From contig NZ_BTFW01000001.1 of assembly GCF_033242265.1 (NCBI RefSeq), positions 2,687,001 to 2,751,000 of the forward strand: a DNA stretch of 64,000 nt. The letters run 5' to 3'. This document shows, in pieces, positions 62,801-64,000 of this stretch. Below the pieces are notes generated by a model that saw nothing but the letters and a program-made list of their open reading frames with translations, was not told where the DNA came from and did no database searches. This DNA is from Novosphingobium sp. IK01. GTDB taxonomy: Bacteria > Pseudomonadota > Alphaproteobacteria > Sphingomonadales > Sphingomonadaceae. Position 1 is the first letter of the stretch. Each line of letters begins with the position of its first letter. The translations under genes and the position numbers were made by a program.

Positions 62801-64000
62801 ATGAGTGAACAGGCGGTCGATCAGGTCGGGCAGGACGGTGTGACTCCGGCGCTGAGCGGCGATGTGGTGATCCTGGGTGGTGGCCTGGTCGGCATGACGC
62901 TGGCCATCGGCCTTGCGAAGAAGGGTCTGTCGAGCCTTGTCGTCGATTCGTCCGACCCGGCGGCGCAGACCGCGCAGGGCTTCGACGGGCGCGCCTCGGC
63001 GATCTCGACCGCGAGCTGGAACCTCTACACCAACCTCGGCATGGCCGAGGCGCTCGCCCCCAAGGGCTGCCCGATCGACGCGATTGCCGTGCTCGACAGC
63101 CTCAAGCCCGGTCGCATCGATTTCCGTCCCAAGCCCGAGGAAGGCTCGCTGGGGCGTATGTATGCCAACCGCGACTTGCGCATGGCGATGTACGAGGCTG
63201 CCGCGCGCGAAAGCCTGATCACGTTCCTGCCCAATGCCCGCGTCGCCACGCGCGAGCGCGGCGACCATGGCGTGTGTGTGACGCTGGCCGATGGCCGCGT
63301 GCTGCGCGGCAGCCTGCTGGTCGGCGCCGAGGGCCGCCGCAGCCCGACGCGCGACGAAGCCGGTTTTGCGCCTGCCCGCTGGGACTATGGCCACCGCGCG
63401 ATCATCGCCGGGCTCACCCACGAAAAGCCCCATGGCAATGTTGCCTGGGAAATCTTCTATCCGGCGGGCCCTTTCGCGCTGCTGCCCCTGCTCGACGAGG
63501 CGGATGGCACCCACCGCTCGGCTTTGGTGTGGACCGTTTCCGAAAAGGACGCCGCCGGGGTGATGGGCATGGGCGAGGCCGCATTCCTCGCCGAAGTGGA
63601 ACAGCGCATGGGCGGCGTGTTCGGCGCCATTGCGCTCAACGGGCCGCGTTCGTCGTTCCCGCTCAATTTCCACCACACCGTGCGGATCGTCGACCAGCGC
63701 CTCGCGCTGGTGGGTGATGCGGCCCATGGCATGCACCCGATTGCCGGGCAGGGGCTGAACGTGGGCCTGCGCGACGTGGCCGCGCTGGTCGAGGTTCTGG
63801 CCGATGGCGCGCGGCTGGGGCTGGAGCCGGGCGATGCGCAGCTGCTCGCCCGCTACGAACGCTGGCGCGCGGCCGATACGTTCATGGTCGCCACCGCGAC
63901 CGACGTGCTCACCCGCCTGTTCGGCCTGCCCGGTCGCCTGCCGAGCGCGGTGCGCCGGCTCGGCATGGCCGGTGTGCAGCGCCTGCCCACGCTCAAGCGC
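62801..64000 (+). CDS. UbiH/UbiF/Coq6-family FAD monooxygenase (3' end off window)
   Basis: Flavin hydroxylase of ubiquinone synthesis; 400 codons are visible and the end is missing. The FAD-binding GxGxxG-type motif is VVILGGGLVGMTLAIGLA, the middle has RASAISTASWNLYTNLG and YANRDLRMAMYEAA, and the second FAD motif is LVGDAAHGMHPIAGQGLNVG. These fit UbiH/F/I/L hydroxylases, but which ring position it hydroxylates cannot be told. The ATG at 62801 follows GGAG (62790-62793) with 7 nt spacing. Confidence 0.88.
   Translation, partial: MSEQAVDQVGQDGVTPALSGDVVILGGGLVGMTLAIGLAKKGLSSLVVDSSDPAAQTAQGFDGRASAISTASWNLYTNLGMAEALAPKGCPIDAIAVLDSLKPGRIDFRPKPEEGSLGRMYANRDLRMAMYEAAARESLITFLPNARVATRERGDHGVCVTLADGRVLRGSLLVGAEGRRSPTRDEAGFAPARWDYGHRAIIAGLTHEKPHGNVAWEIFYPAGPFALLPLLDEADGTHRSALVWTVSEKDAAGVMGMGEAAFLAEVEQRMGGVFGAIALNGPRSSFPLNFHHTVRIVDQRLALVGDAAHGMHPIAGQGLNVGLRDVAALVEVLADGARLGLEPGDAQLLARYERWRAADTFMVATATDVLTRLFGLPGRLPSAVRRLGMAGVQRLPTLKR

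Overview
This window is about 64 kb of high-GC, gene-dense bacterial DNA. The gene set (complete propionyl-CoA to succinyl-CoA route with a PccR/ScfR-type regulator, ChpT-like phosphotransferase, EL222-type LOV-HTH photoreceptor, class A RNase P RNA, NodT-type efflux channel, MJ0042 zinc-ribbon protein) points to an alphaproteobacterium, most likely a sphingomonad (Novosphingobium/Sphingobium-like). The genus is inferred from gene style, not from a marker phylogeny.

Layout: 1-7671 is a propionate/methylmalonyl-CoA cluster (regulator, pccB, mce, scpA, pccA) with TTTGCAAA-type candidate operators in the divergent promoter. 7694-9469 carries etfBA behind a palindrome resembling a LiuR-type operator. 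9528-13323 is a leftward chain ftsE-ftsX-ydcF-like-plsC-thiD with stop/start overlaps or very short gaps. 13535-18963 has an MJ0042 zinc-ribbon membrane protein, tRNA-Leu(GAG), a LOV-LuxR photoreceptor, a small chemoreceptor-like protein, a secreted cyclophilin and a secreted clan GH-A glycoside hydrolase. 19244-23352 is the biotin operon bioB-bioF-bioD-bioA; its product is the cofactor of the propionyl-CoA carboxylase encoded nearby. 23593-29720 is a housekeeping stretch: nucleotide-sugar dehydrogenase, ridA, RNase P RNA, ampD-like amidase, chpT, JAMM peptidase, rluD, rpoH. 29969-35981 is a complete tripartite HME-type RND efflux operon. A metallophosphatase, a TonB-dependent receptor, mtgA, an HxlR regulator, an SDR and a glyoxalase-fold protein follow to 42563.

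42628-59437 is a leftward phage morphogenesis module of the short-tailed (podovirus) type, with BPP-1-like head genes and T7-like tail genes. In transcription order it holds: winged-helix protein, small and large terminase, a small leader protein, portal, Bbp19-like protein, scaffold, major capsid, Bbp16-like cement, gp11-like and gp12-like tail tube genes (the latter split in two), gp13- and gp14-like internal virion proteins, a beta-helix tailspike and three small genes including holin-like ones. No integrase, repressor, replication gene or endolysin is visible, yet no structural gene carries an internal stop. A complete chemoreceptor gene on the opposite strand, with its own terminator, sits between the terminase and the portal; this is the most unusual arrangement in the window.

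The right end (59650-64000) returns to chromosomal genes: a small orphan ORF, a SnoaL/DUF4440-like protein, tRNA-Gly(CCC), a DsbD/ScsB-type thiol:disulfide interchange protein, and the 5' part of a UbiH-family monooxygenase that runs off the window.
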